Assembly (NCBI RefSeq): GCF_007197995.1
Contig: NZ_VKKH01000009.1
Coordinates: forward strand, 372,001-436,000
Source: Aliiglaciecola sp. M165
GTDB taxonomy: Bacteria > Pseudomonadota > Gammaproteobacteria > Enterobacterales > Alteromonadaceae
Length of the DNA stretch: 64,000 nucleotides
Direction of reading: 5' to 3'
Every line of letters starts with the position of its first letter. The stretch's first letter is position 1. The notes beneath the pieces are model-generated. The model worked only from the letters and a program-made list of their open reading frames with translations, searched no databases and had not been told where the DNA came from. This document shows positions 9,854 to 19,494 of the stretch, in pieces. Made by a program: the position numbers and the translations under genes.

Positions 9854-10213
9854 ATGGATAAGCGTCAATTTAATCGTGTAATTTATTCGGCCCACGCCCT
9901 GCTGAAACAAGAGGGTCGCCAATGGCAGACCGACGTACTCGACTTATCATTAAAAGGTGCATTAATTGCCTATCCCGATGAATTTACGGCCGATCTGGAA
10001 AAAACTTTTGAATTAGATATTGAAATGGAAGGAGCCGATCGTCACATTCTTCTCGAAGGCAGCATCGTGCATAGTGCCAATCACTGTTTGGGGTTTCATG
10101 CCGAACACATGGATATCGAAAGCATGACAGAGTTAAGGCGTATAGTTGAACTCAATTTAGGCGACGAGACGCTATTGCACCGCGATCTAAAAGCTCTGAG
10201 CGAGCATGAGTAA
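9854..10213 (+). CDS. Small PilZ domain protein (c-di-GMP receptor)
   Basis: A 119-residue single-domain PilZ protein. PilZ domains bind cyclic di-GMP through an N-terminal RxxxR and a later D/NxSxxG motif. Here they are Arg4-Arg8 (KRQFNR) and Asp30-Gly35 (DLSLKG), so binding competence is likely. It is convergent with radA. The output partner is unknown. A much larger PilZ protein follows radA. Confidence 0.88.
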   Translation: MDKRQFNRVIYSAHALLKQEGRQWQTDVLDLSLKGALIAYPDEFTADLEKTFELDIEMEGADRHILLEGSIVHSANHCLGFHAEHMDIESMTELRRIVELNLGDETLLHRDLKALSEHE

Positions 10214-10242
10214 ACACGCTCGTTTGCTATCCTTCAACTAAT

Positions 10243-11607
10243 TCATAGCGCGTCCAACGCATCAGACAACCGAGAAACCGCAATCACTTCAATACCGGGA
10301 ATGGTCTGCTTCGGTTTATTGCCCTTGGGCACGATGGCCTTCTTAAACCCGTGTTTCGCGGCTTCTTGGATCCTTTCCATGCCATTGGGCACAGGTCTTA
10401 TTTCTCCTGCTAATCCCACTTCACCAAAGGCAATGAGTTCTTTGGCTAGTGTACGATTTCTGAAACTGGATATCATTGCAAGGAGCAGTGACAGATCAGC
10501 ACTGGTTTCGGATACCCTTACGCCCCCAACGACATTGACAAATACGTCCTGGTCGTTCATTTGCACATTACCATGGCGATGCAACACCGCCAACAACATG
10601 GCGAGTCGATTGGATTCTAGCCCCACCGCAATGCGCCTGGGGTTCGCCATCTGCGAATAATCCACCAACGCCTGAATTTCGACTAACAGAGGTCGAGTGC
10701 CTTCCCAAACCACCATCACGATGCTGCCCGGCGATTGCTGCTCATCCCTGCTTAGAAAAATCGCTGAGGGATTACTGACTTCTTTTAATCCTTTATCTGT
10801 CATCGCAAATACGCCCAGTTCATTGACCGCGCCAAATCGATTTTTATTACCACGTAACGTCCTGTATCGGCTATCACTTTCTCCCTCAAGCATCATTGAG
10901 CAATCGATGCAGTGTTCCAAGACTTTAGGCCCAGCAAGGTTTCCTTCTTTGGTGACATGCCCCACTAAAAACATGGCTATGTGATGTTGCTTGGCAAACC
11001 GCGTTAAAAAAGCCGCACTTTCTCTTACTTGTGACACGCTACCTGGTGCAGACTGAATGTCTGACACATGCATAACCTGAATTGAGTCGATGACCATGAT
11101 ATCCGGCTTGTGCACAAGCGCCAGCTCGCAGATGGTTTCGACATTGGTTTCAGCCAATACTTTTAATTTGGATGTTGGTAGCCCCAATCGTTGCGCGCGC
11201 ATCGCCACTTGTTGCAAAGACTCCTCACCTGTCACGTACAAGGCGCTGCGCCCTTCGGCTAGATGGCACATGACCTGTAACAACAAGGTACTTTTTCCGG
11301 CCCCTGGCGAACCGCCAATTAGCATGGCTGCGCCGGGTACAATACCGCCACCCAGAACACGATCGAGCTCTTTGAACCCGGCACTAAAGCGCGGTAAAGC
11401 TTGAAGATCAATTTTATCCAGTGTGTCTACCTGAGCATGAGTTTGACCAGCATAACCCTTTAGGTTCCGTTCGGGAGTGTGCTTGTCGGAGCTGAGCACT
11501 ATTTCAGAAATCGTATTCCATGCCTGACAATCATTACATTGTCCTTGCCAGCGAGGGAACTCTGCTCCACAATCGGAACATACAAAAGCAGTTTTTCGTT
11601 TTGCCAT
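10243..11607 (-). CDS. radA: DNA repair protein RadA
   Basis: RadA is a RecA-like, hexameric branch-migration ATPase acting with RecA in recombination repair. The 454-residue protein has the N-terminal four-cysteine zinc finger (Cys10, Cys13, Cys24, Cys27), Walker A GGSPGAGKST (98-107) and the diagnostic KNRFG motif (255-259). A C-terminal Lon-like domain spans about residues 280-454. The length and architecture are complete. Confidence 0.97.
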   Translation of the reverse strand: MAKRKTAFVCSDCGAEFPRWQGQCNDCQAWNTISEIVLSSDKHTPERNLKGYAGQTHAQVDTLDKIDLQALPRFSAGFKELDRVLGGGIVPGAAMLIGGSPGAGKSTLLLQVMCHLAEGRSALYVTGEESLQQVAMRAQRLGLPTSKLKVLAETNVETICELALVHKPDIMVIDSIQVMHVSDIQSAPGSVSQVRESAAFLTRFAKQHHIAMFLVGHVTKEGNLAGPKVLEHCIDCSMMLEGESDSRYRTLRGNKNRFGAVNELGVFAMTDKGLKEVSNPSAIFLSRDEQQSPGSIVMVVWEGTRPLLVEIQALVDYSQMANPRRIAVGLESNRLAMLLAVLHRHGNVQMNDQDVFVNVVGGVRVSETSADLSLLLAMISSFRNRTLAKELIAFGEVGLAGEIRPVPNGMERIQEAAKHGFKKAIVPKGNKPKQTIPGIEVIAVSRLSDALDAL

Positions 11608-11743
11608 AAGTTATTGAACTACATTAATTTAGGGTCTTAAGAAGATGGAAAATGGCCATTTAGTTTGTGTCAAAGATTATTCAACCATTGCCGATAACAG
11701 AATATCACATTGACGCGCGAACCATAACGAACATTTAACTGGC

Positions 11744-14251
11744 ATGAGTCAAGATTTAGCTGAATACAAAGACATCATTGAGCAGCTCAAACCTATGATC
11801 AATGAACCTGAGTTTAATCAGGTTCTATCGCAGGTTGCCTCTAGCGTCGCAAAACAAAAGCGTTTCCTTATCAAAATGGAGCTAAAACGCCTTGCCCGCC
11901 CCTGTTTACGTTTAATTGACTTACGTGGCCAAGTCGCAGGCGATTGCAGAGAATATACTTATCAGGGTAAATCACATTATTTGGACGATACCGCGATCGA
12001 TGTATTTGAGCGTCAAGTACGGTTATTTGGTGAATACACGATGGGCGTATATGAAGCGGTCAAAAATACCGAAAACAGCTATCGTGTAATTTATCAAAAA
12101 CAACGAGAAGAAGCAGAAAAAGAAGGCACAAACGTTAAACCCGTGCAGCCTCACCATGCACCTGTCTTCCGTTTTGGTGACTATGCCAAGCGCTCCGAAG
12201 AGCGGATGAATTTTACCGTTAATATTGAGATATTTACTGAACTTAACAAGAGTATTCAAGCATCAACCATTGATGTGTCAGTGAGTGGGCTGAAAGTTAA
12301 AGTAGCGAGTGAACATCTATTCAAGGTGGGCGAGCGGATCACCGTGCAATTTCGAGGTCTGGAAGGTGAATACAATATCGATAGAAAAGCAGGTGTTGGT
12401 TATACCATAGTCGATGTAGAGCATAACAAAGATGAACAAAAGCTCAATTTACATAAAAACGATGAGTTGGCGTCTCATGCTTTTGAAGACTTTTTCGAAA
12501 AATTCATACACGGTAATAAACGGCGTTACAAAGTCAATATGGACAATACGCTTAACGCCATAAAAGTGAAAACCTATGAGCAGTATTTTATTCCCAACTT
12601 TACGTCGGTTCCGGTCTATATCGAACGTATAAATGGTATTAATCGACCTAAATATGCGCTGATAAACGACAGTAATAAAGACCCCCTGTATTTTTGGAGT
12701 GATGAGCAATTCGAATTGCGCCTCGGGTACATGTTGAACCATCACCGTATCGAACGTTTGGCTAATGCAACTGGAATTCAACGAGAGACAATAGTCTACG
12801 CCTTTAACCATATCAAAGATGAGAAGGTTTACTTCTATTCTGCCAGCCAAGAAGAGCTATTTGAAAGACCCGACCTGATGAAAGTGTTCTTGGGTTACGG
12901 TGCTCGTAAGGCCAGTTGGAGGGTTTATAAAGTTCAAATCACCGACATGGATCTCGAACAAACTCACATTCCACTTTCCTTGCCGGATTCCATCAGTAGC
13001 GCAGTAAAAAGGCAAAACCAGCCTCCTGCCCCTCGACTCATGGCGCGGTTGAAAAATATACATAACATCGCGTTAATCACGGATATTACCGACGAAGTTG
13101 GTACCCAAAACTACGAAAGGATCCCAATTCGTCGCGGTGAAATCTCTCAACTAAAAGTGTTTGGACACCCACGAAACAAGATCCCGCCAGTAGTCCAAAT
13201 GTTTCGTTTCAAATATCATAATCAACGTAAGGAAACTCGTTATCAGTTGCGCACCAAAGTGTTGCTCAATTTTGGTGATATGACCTTAGAGGGGAGTAGC
13301 GAAGACGTATCTACACGCGGACTAAGAGTGGAGCTTAATGACTTTTTTCACGGTGAAGAAAAAGACTTAGTAAAATTGAGTTTCCCTGTTCTACAAAAAG
13401 TCACACGCAAATATGAACTGGTTAACCTGCCTTATCGGGTCAAAGGCATATCTTACGACAGAAATGTTTTACATCTGCAGGCCGTCACCGATGCTGTCAA
13501 TAAAACGGCTCAACGTTTTTTCGATGAACTGATCAAAAACAATCGTTCAAAATTAAAAGCATTCAAAGAAGAAGAAGAAATTCCAGGTATAGGCACTGCC
13601 ATGCGCAACCTATATGCCAGCAACGTGATCAATACCGCATTTTTTATACGTAAAGAAGGTATTGAATTTTTACCCGATGCTATGGTTACCAGCAATCCGG
13701 ATAGTCGACTCAATAACTTGTTGGTGTTTGGGGCAGAGCAAGGCAATTACAATTTACACTTTTTATATTCGACTTACGGTGTTGAGCTAGATTTTATTCA
13801 GTACACACTGAAGAAAATAAAAACCAACAATAAGCCGGTCATGCGCGAGATATTTGTTGCCTTTGATCCCAGCAAAGAACATATTGATGAAGCAGTGAAA
13901 AGTCGTTTTTCCGATCAATTCCATGGTGACAAAGAACGAAAAAATTTCATTTCTCAAGCGAAAGACAATGGTCAATTTATTGCGGTTAAAGTCTTTCTGG
14001 CCAGAGCAGGCAGACCAGATTTAGAACAGCTTCAATCTGAATTAAGCTATGTGGGCATATACGCCATCCATCGCGCAAAAGTTCTCGAAGAGCAACTTTG
14101 GAACATCATTGGAGTGGGTGATCTGATAGATGTCACAGACGAAGTAATGATCCGTCACCATTTTAGTTTGAAAGAAATTCAAAATAACCATCAAGCTCCT
14201 GCTTACCACAAGGTCAAAACAACCAAAGTCGAGCATCTGTTAAAAGCGTAA
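11744..14251 (+). CDS. Large PilZ-domain protein
   Basis: An 835-residue cytoplasmic protein with no signal peptide or membrane segment. Two PilZ-like regions are visible. The first (about 155-260) has a degenerate arginine motif and a DVSVSGLKV segment. The second (about 485-590) has RKETR followed by DVSTRGLRV, fitting RxxxR and DxSxxG. The N-terminal 150 residues and the C-terminal 230 residues resemble nothing I recognise. Cyclic di-GMP binding is likely at least at the second site. The role could be motility or surface control, but this is inference. It is divergent from radA. Confidence 0.82.
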   Translation: MSQDLAEYKDIIEQLKPMINEPEFNQVLSQVASSVAKQKRFLIKMELKRLARPCLRLIDLRGQVAGDCREYTYQGKSHYLDDTAIDVFERQVRLFGEYTMGVYEAVKNTENSYRVIYQKQREEAEKEGTNVKPVQPHHAPVFRFGDYAKRSEERMNFTVNIEIFTELNKSIQASTIDVSVSGLKVKVASEHLFKVGERITVQFRGLEGEYNIDRKAGVGYTIVDVEHNKDEQKLNLHKNDELASHAFEDFFEKFIHGNKRRYKVNMDNTLNAIKVKTYEQYFIPNFTSVPVYIERINGINRPKYALINDSNKDPLYFWSDEQFELRLGYMLNHHRIERLANATGIQRETIVYAFNHIKDEKVYFYSASQEELFERPDLMKVFLGYGARKASWRVYKVQITDMDLEQTHIPLSLPDSISSAVKRQNQPPAPRLMARLKNIHNIALITDITDEVGTQNYERIPIRRGEISQLKVFGHPRNKIPPVVQMFRFKYHNQRKETRYQLRTKVLLNFGDMTLEGSSEDVSTRGLRVELNDFFHGEEKDLVKLSFPVLQKVTRKYELVNLPYRVKGISYDRNVLHLQAVTDAVNKTAQRFFDELIKNNRSKLKAFKEEEEIPGIGTAMRNLYASNVINTAFFIRKEGIEFLPDAMVTSNPDSRLNNLLVFGAEQGNYNLHFLYSTYGVELDFIQYTLKKIKTNNKPVMREIFVAFDPSKEHIDEAVKSRFSDQFHGDKERKNFISQAKDNGQFIAVKVFLARAGRPDLEQLQSELSYVGIYAIHRAKVLEEQLWNIIGVGDLIDVTDEVMIRHHFSLKEIQNNHQAPAYHKVKTTKVEHLLKA

Positions 14252-14392
14252 CAACATAATTTGTCCTGCCGTTGCATTGGGTTTTCTGAACAAATTCATC
14301 TTCTGTGAATACGCATGTGAATAAGCTTTTGCAGTGTTCATAGTAAATCGTTAGGATTTGTTTAAATTTGCATTCATCACTGAGGGTCCACC

Positions 14393-14824
14393 ATGTCTCG
14401 TTTTATTGTTTTAAAAACTGTCTTAGCCACTTTATGTTTCCTTATTTCCAATCTTGTACTGGCAAATTCTTTTGCTACCCCGGAAGAAGCCGTGAATTCA
14501 TACATCACTGGCGTCAAAACCGGATCGGGTAAACACGTACTCGCTGCGTTTTCTGAGTCGGCTTCGATTCAGTACTATGATGAAGAAGGTAAATTTAATG
14601 ACTATACCCGTGACGCTTTCGCAAAGTTAGTCGACACAGGCAATCAATGGAATGCAAAAATACAAATTACCGATATGAAAAGAACCAATAAAGCGGCTAA
14701 TGCTACCGTTGAGTTTACGTGGGGAGAGAATGGCAAAAAAGGGTACGTTGACTATTTGAACCTCATTCACAACGGCGAAAGCTGGCAGATAAGTGACAAA
14801 GTGGCCCATTTTATTGAGCGATAA
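14393..14824 (+). CDS. Secreted NTF2-like (lumazine-binding-like) protein
   Basis: A 143-residue protein with a hydrophobic N-terminal signal (about residues 5-24, cleavage after LANS or nearby). One NTF2/SnoaL-like alpha+beta domain follows. It opens with ATPEEAVNSYITGVKTG and ends with a GESWQISDKV strand, a style seen in small periplasmic 'putative lumazine-binding' proteins. No catalytic residues can be assigned. Ligand and role are unknown. Confidence 0.65.
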   Translation: MSRFIVLKTVLATLCFLISNLVLANSFATPEEAVNSYITGVKTGSGKHVLAAFSESASIQYYDEEGKFNDYTRDAFAKLVDTGNQWNAKIQITDMKRTNKAANATVEFTWGENGKKGYVDYLNLIHNGESWQISDKVAHFIER

Positions 14825-14871
14825 TTATAATTACCCAAATCATAGATAAACAGTAGTTGTAAGCACAACCA

Positions 14872-14892
14872 TTTATTCTGGATTGGGGTTAA
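14872..14892. repeat. Solo terminal inverted repeat of the 39-kb MITE family
   Basis: This 21-base stretch matches the end of the 234-bp repeats at 39196-39663. Read on the minus strand it starts TTAACCCCAAT and agrees at 17 of 21 positions. No second end or internal sequence is present, so it looks like a remnant or an independent end. It lies nine bases from the stop codon of the neighbouring lipoprotein gene. Confidence 0.5.
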
Positions 14893-14900
14893 TTAGCCTA

Positions 14901-15356
14901 TTAGGGCTGCATATTAAAGATTATCTGCCACACTTTTAAGTTTCCTCGAGCATCTCGTTTAAAAACAAACATATTTTTCGTTTCAAAAGCAAAGACATCT
15001 TGTGAATCATTGGGTCGAAATGTGCCTATAGCGCGCCCTCTTGCAATCACTACGTCTTTGAAAGAGGTCATTTCTATTAATTCATGTTTAATTATGGTCG
15101 TACCACCCTGCCAATTCTGGATGATGTGCTGCTCGTATGCTGACTTACCAATAACTGCGGGGTGATTGTGAGGCATTAAAACGATATTTTCATCAACATT
15201 CTCTAGGTAAGTCACTAGCCCTTGAGCGGTTTGGTTGTCCGCTGCAGAAAATATTTCGAGCACCTGAGATTTATCGCTGTCCAAGTCAACTTTCAGCCCT
15301 GTACTGCTGCACCCCATGGTGAACAAGCATAGCAATATAATGATAATGTTTTGCAT
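14901..15356 (-). CDS. NTF2/SnoaL-like lipoprotein
   Basis: A 151-residue lipoprotein: a short hydrophobic signal ends in the lipobox FTMGC, with lipidated Cys at residue 16. The mature part resembles SnoaL/DUF4440-type NTF2-fold domains, with an early FSAADNQTAQGLVTYLE helix and late KVWQIIFN strand. It is convergent with another secreted NTF2-like gene (14393-14824). Whether the two work together is unknown. Confidence 0.65.
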   Translation of the reverse strand: MQNIIIILLCLFTMGCSSTGLKVDLDSDKSQVLEIFSAADNQTAQGLVTYLENVDENIVLMPHNHPAVIGKSAYEQHIIQNWQGGTTIIKHELIEMTSFKDVVIARGRAIGTFRPNDSQDVFAFETKNMFVFKRDARGNLKVWQIIFNMQP

Positions 15357-15616
15357 GGAAAAACTTCCCTTTTCTTTCGGCTAAGTGTTTAGTCAGGTTA
15401 ATCATGTACCAATTACTTTGCAGCATTTTATCTGTATCAGTGTATAAATAATACAGCCCATATTAGACTTAGTTCATCAATTTTATAAGCTGTACATTGA
15501 GACTAGATACGACTTAAATATTGCATCCTTCGGGAAAACTGGTAGACTGCGCGGCGAAATTTTGTGCAATGCATTGGCATTGCGCGGCAACGTTCTTTTA
15601 AAATTGGTGGAATCTT

Positions 15617-16390
15617 ATGCATCCTATGCTGAATATAGCTGTGCGCGCTGCGCGCTCGGCCGGAAACGTCATTACACGTGGATTTGAAAATCGCAGTGAC
15701 TTGTTGACTGAGAAAAAAGGCGAGAACGACTTCGTCACTAAAGTAGACAAGGAAGCTGAACAAACCATTATTTCCAAAATTCAGCAATCCTTTCCTGATC
15801 ACAGCTTCGTTGGCGAAGAAGGTGGCCTGGTAGAAGGAGATAAAGATTTCCAATGGATCATTGACCCACTCGATGGTACGACCAATTTCATTAAAGGCAT
15901 CCCACACTTTGCTGTTTCTATCGCGCTTATGCACAAAGGTCGCATTGACCAGGCAGTGGTTTTTGACCCGATTCGTGGTGAACTTTTTACCGCCAGCAAA
16001 GGTGCAGGCGCCCAGTTAAACGGCTTTAGAATACGTACAGGAAAAGCCAAAGACTTAACTAATACCACTCTCGCAACCGCATTTCCTTTCAAAGATAAAG
16101 CGCAAAGCGACGAGTCTATTTCGCGATTTACTAACATTTTCAAACAATGCGGTGATGTCCGTCGTTGTGGTTCTGCTGCGTTAGATTTAGCTTATGTAGC
16201 GGCGGGCCGCTATGATGGTTACTGGGAGCGAGGAGTGCAACCATGGGATATTGCTGCAGGCGAGCTATTGGTCAGAGAATCAGGCGGTTTGGTAACGGAC
16301 TACACGGGTGGCAATGACCCGCTTTATAAAGGTGAAATAGTCGCTGGAAACCCCCGGGTAGTGCAGTCATTGGTTAAACATCTAAAGTAG
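15617..16390 (+). CDS. suhB: Inositol-1-monophosphatase family protein SuhB
   Basis: SuhB is an Mg-dependent sugar phosphatase. In gammaproteobacteria it also joins rRNA antitermination complexes. The 257-residue protein has the metal-binding motifs of the IMPase family: GEEGG near residue 74, DPLDGTTNF near 90-98 and WDIAAGELLVRESGG near 215-229. It has no signal peptide. It is a monocistronic gene whose terminator overlaps the 3' end of the convergent carboxypeptidase gene. Confidence 0.95.
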   Translation: MHPMLNIAVRAARSAGNVITRGFENRSDLLTEKKGENDFVTKVDKEAEQTIISKIQQSFPDHSFVGEEGGLVEGDKDFQWIIDPLDGTTNFIKGIPHFAVSIALMHKGRIDQAVVFDPIRGELFTASKGAGAQLNGFRIRTGKAKDLTNTTLATAFPFKDKAQSDESISRFTNIFKQCGDVRRCGSAALDLAYVAAGRYDGYWERGVQPWDIAAGELLVRESGGLVTDYTGGNDPLYKGEIVAGNPRVVQSLVKHLK

Positions 16391-16412
16391 CCTCTAGCCT
16401 GTTTTTTCATTG

Positions 16413-16438
16413 AAGGGAGATGGTTATCTCCCTTTTTT
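16413..16438 (+). terminator. Rho-independent terminator of suhB
   Basis: Nine-base arms (16413-16421 and 16426-16434) with loop GGTT are followed by a T-run to 16438. The stop codon of the convergent M14 gene (16424-16426) lies inside the hairpin, so the two transcripts overlap here. Confidence 0.88.
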
Positions 16439-18304
16439 GTGCCCAATTGCAGATAATCGTCGCCGTGCTATCACTATCAACAGCATCAACATGCCCATTG
16501 GTAAGGCCCCACCTCCTGAAGATGAACTAGGTGTCGGAGACGGTGTCGGTGCAGGAGTCGGCGTAGGCGTCGGAGGAGGTGCTGATGGTGCGAACAAATC
16601 ACTACCATCATCAATGAGTCTAAACGCCTTATTTGTACCTCCCTGATCATTGTTACTGTTTCCATTGCTGTCTTCGTAATCAGACCAACTGCCATTTTGC
16701 CAATCTGCAATGGTAGATGTATCTGCATCCAGATTTTGACCCGTGAAATCTTTTGCAGTCGCGGATAAGGATAGCAAGGTGTGTGCACTCCAATCGAAAT
16801 TACTGGGCAGACTAAAGGGTTGCGAGAATGTATCGGTTTTATAACGGCTAAACTCGTTATCCACCAGCCACTCTCCTTGCGAGGTATCCATGTCGTAGAC
16901 AATCTCTTGCGCATCAATGGTCCCTGTTAATTCAAGTGAAATACCTATGGGATTGGACAAATTAGAGAATCCAACCACTTCTCCGTTTTCAAGTTGTCGC
17001 ATAGGTTTGTTGAATCGCACAAACAGTTGATATTGCTCTTCGCCTTGCAAAGGCTCAGTACTCGAAACGTTAAGAACTCGCTCTTCACCTTGTTTGACAA
17101 ATTGTCCGACAAATACACTAACTTGGTCCCGAGTGCGAACAATCTCTAGCCCTGTTAATGATGGAGGATAGGTCATGGCATACAAACCAGCCATGGTCGC
17201 ATTAGTCGTTTCTGTGCGCATACGCGGCACTTCAGCATTTGGCAAAACAAATCCGCTGTGGGAAACACCCGTGCCACCATATTCAGCATTAGATTGTGCA
17301 GGTTCGGTCTCTAACGTGTAGGAAATCGCCTGATAAGTGTTGGCGAAATATTCGTCCGTCAAACCGATACCAACATTCGCTGGCGTCGGATCGTATTCAT
17401 ACTTAAAATTGTTGGCCGCACGCATGATAAGAGCGATTCGATCATTAACAGAGTTACGCCTGCTATTGTTTGTATAAGAAGCAAAATATTTTTGCGTAAA
17501 AGAGTGGGTATCAATGTAAAAGCGCAACCGGTCTTCTCCTGCAACCGTTGCACCTTGTTGTAACGCCTGGGTTTCAGGCTCCGACGCTGGACTGGCACCA
17601 TGATACACCAAGCTTGAAACGTCATTTGAACTACTATTGCTGGTTGCCCAATAGGGAGCATTGTTCCGATTCAAATCGATACCGTTTAAATTGTCGCCGA
17701 GGGTATCAATGTCCTCATCTACATCGCGCATATTTTTGCGCCGCATACGTCCATCTCGTGGCGTAGAAGAGGTGTCAGTGACCAGGTTTGGAAAACGTTG
17801 GGTTTGTAAAAAGCCATCAATATTCAATACGGGAATAACCACAAAATGCATATTTTCCAAGAGAAATTGAGCAAGATGCTGATCGCCTTGATTATCAAAC
17901 AAATACTCCATGTATCCTGTTACCGCTTCAGGCGTCTGCCATTCTCGGGCGTGAATTCCACCATTAATTAGTGCTGAGCCTTCCCTATCTCCATTGATAG
18001 TCACTGTGTCAGCATCACCTATACTGTAAGCAAAAATCGCTCTTCCATTGACGGTTTGACCAATTTGTATTTGTGTAAACAATTCAGAGGCGTCCGTCAT
18101 TTGCACATGTCTCAGATTTAGACTGTTATAGGTACGAAAGCCAGGGATCGGGGTCAGTGAATCCACTGGAATAGGAACTACTAAGCCAAGAGGAATGTTG
18201 TTCGGTCCTGTTTCAGTATTCGTGTAGGTAAAGGTGACAGCACTCAGTGAAATTGAAAATGCAGCCAATCCCCAACACAATATTTGTAAGGAAAATCGAG
18301 TCAT
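16424..18304 (-). CDS. Secreted M14 zinc carboxypeptidase with GlyGly-CTERM-like tail
   Basis: A 626-residue exported metallopeptidase. A signal peptide covers residues 1-22. The M14 domain (about 55-390) has the zinc motif HxxE in GGIHAREW (His118, Glu121), the third ligand in FYIDTHSF and a late YTLETEP catalytic glutamate. A beta-rich region follows. A proline/threonine repeat linker leads to SSSSGGG, a hydrophobic helix and an ARRR stop, the layout of a GlyGly-CTERM sorting tail. Such tails are processed by rhombosortase. The rhomboid at 32.1 kb does not look like rhombosortase. The start overlaps the stop of the upstream gene by four bases (ATGA), with a GGAG site before it. Confidence 0.85.
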   Translation of the reverse strand: MTRFSLQILCWGLAAFSISLSAVTFTYTNTETGPNNIPLGLVVPIPVDSLTPIPGFRTYNSLNLRHVQMTDASELFTQIQIGQTVNGRAIFAYSIGDADTVTINGDREGSALINGGIHAREWQTPEAVTGYMEYLFDNQGDQHLAQFLLENMHFVVIPVLNIDGFLQTQRFPNLVTDTSSTPRDGRMRRKNMRDVDEDIDTLGDNLNGIDLNRNNAPYWATSNSSSNDVSSLVYHGASPASEPETQALQQGATVAGEDRLRFYIDTHSFTQKYFASYTNNSRRNSVNDRIALIMRAANNFKYEYDPTPANVGIGLTDEYFANTYQAISYTLETEPAQSNAEYGGTGVSHSGFVLPNAEVPRMRTETTNATMAGLYAMTYPPSLTGLEIVRTRDQVSVFVGQFVKQGEERVLNVSSTEPLQGEEQYQLFVRFNKPMRQLENGEVVGFSNLSNPIGISLELTGTIDAQEIVYDMDTSQGEWLVDNEFSRYKTDTFSQPFSLPSNFDWSAHTLLSLSATAKDFTGQNLDADTSTIADWQNGSWSDYEDSNGNSNNDQGGTNKAFRLIDDGSDLFAPSAPPPTPTPTPAPTPSPTPSSSSGGGALPMGMLMLLIVIARRRLSAIGHKKGR

Positions 18305-19281
18305 AGGGATTCTCCTTTTTTAAGTTGCTTCTTAGCTGCTTTTGCCAAACTTGAAGCGTCGCTATCATAGCGTTTTAGCAATGCAGTTCTAAACTCTTCG
18401 TCTTTGACTTTTTCCAATGCAGTGATAGCGAACCATTGCGTTGAAGGCTTGTGCAATGCGTTTTTAATCAAGGTTTGTGCGCTTAGTTCGTGAGAATAAT
18501 GAGTCGCAAGGGCAAGTATTGCTTGAGAAGCTAGGTCAGAATTACCCAAGGCTAAATCGAGTTGGGCAATTGCACTAAACGAATCAGATGTTTGAGGTAA
18601 TTGTTGATAATACTGATAGGTAAATTCATCAGCGCGCCTTTGTACTAAATACCCAACTAATTCCAAAGAATAATTTTTAGTTAGCAACACTGTGAGCGCA
18701 TGATTGTCAGGTAAACTAGGTAACAAATCAGCATTGAGCCATTGCGCTGAAATCCTTTTTGCTTGTTCTGGCGACGTCGTTTTTAACCAATGGATGAGCG
18801 CTGCATAATTGGAAGTCTGCGGCTCTAACCAGTTAGTCCATTCAACCGCATCTTGTTGCCACTGCTGGGACAACACTGTAGCCAAGTGTTTTACATTTAG
18901 TAGACGAATAGTTGACTTGGCAGAGCGAGAAATTGTAATCAGGTCTAAAAGCTTCTCTGGGTGATCGTCCAAGTACCCAGATAAGGTGAGATCACTTTTC
19001 AGCATATTGTCCAACCAGTGCTTTTGCCCTGCGTTAACTTGTTCTAGCTCAGAGAGTTTAGTTAACCACAAATGGCTGAGAACCGCTCTGTCAGCATCGT
19101 CAAGTTTGTCCAGTACGTTCTGGATCTGGTCAACAGATTGCAATTTAACAATGTCAGACTTCGACTCGTTCCAGTAAGATATTTTATCCCTTAGTTGATT
19201 TTCAGAGACGATTTGGCTCAACGCGCTATTCGTCAACAAACAGTACATGCCGAGCATCGTTATATAAATAAGCGTTTTCAT
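18301..19281 (-). CDS. Secreted helical-repeat protein of unknown function
   Basis: A 326-residue protein with a signal peptide (MKTLIYITMLGMYCLLTNSA, cleavage near residue 22) and a mature part rich in short leucine/alanine helices. It is reminiscent of HEAT-like repeats, but no family is recognised. Its stop overlaps the start of the M14 carboxypeptidase by four bases, so the two are translationally coupled and probably act in the same extracytoplasmic process. The ATG at 19281 is preferred over an upstream GTG, because the signal peptide then begins directly with MKT. Confidence 0.7.
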   Translation of the reverse strand: MKTLIYITMLGMYCLLTNSALSQIVSENQLRDKISYWNESKSDIVKLQSVDQIQNVLDKLDDADRAVLSHLWLTKLSELEQVNAGQKHWLDNMLKSDLTLSGYLDDHPEKLLDLITISRSAKSTIRLLNVKHLATVLSQQWQQDAVEWTNWLEPQTSNYAALIHWLKTTSPEQAKRISAQWLNADLLPSLPDNHALTVLLTKNYSLELVGYLVQRRADEFTYQYYQQLPQTSDSFSAIAQLDLALGNSDLASQAILALATHYSHELSAQTLIKNALHKPSTQWFAITALEKVKDEEFRTALLKRYDSDASSLAKAAKKQLKKGESL

Positions 19282-19494
19282 ATTGCACCACACTTTTTCA
19301 ATGACTTAGCCCCTGAGATGGTTGGCGTAAGCATTGTTTTCATAATCAAAGTTACTTCTTGTCAAAGTATTAACCTACACCTTTATCTACGAATTGTGTA
19401 GTAGTTGGTCATTGTTTTCATTGAGTAAACAGGCAAATATTGGAAGATTTGCTGACTTGGTAAGGCCTTGTATCGCAAGACATTCAGGGTTCGA

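Noticed and set aside
16410-16646. 78-aa glycine/valine repeat ORF on the plus strand
   Set aside because: It is the complement of the proline/threonine linker of the M14 carboxypeptidase; the repeats come from that codon pattern.
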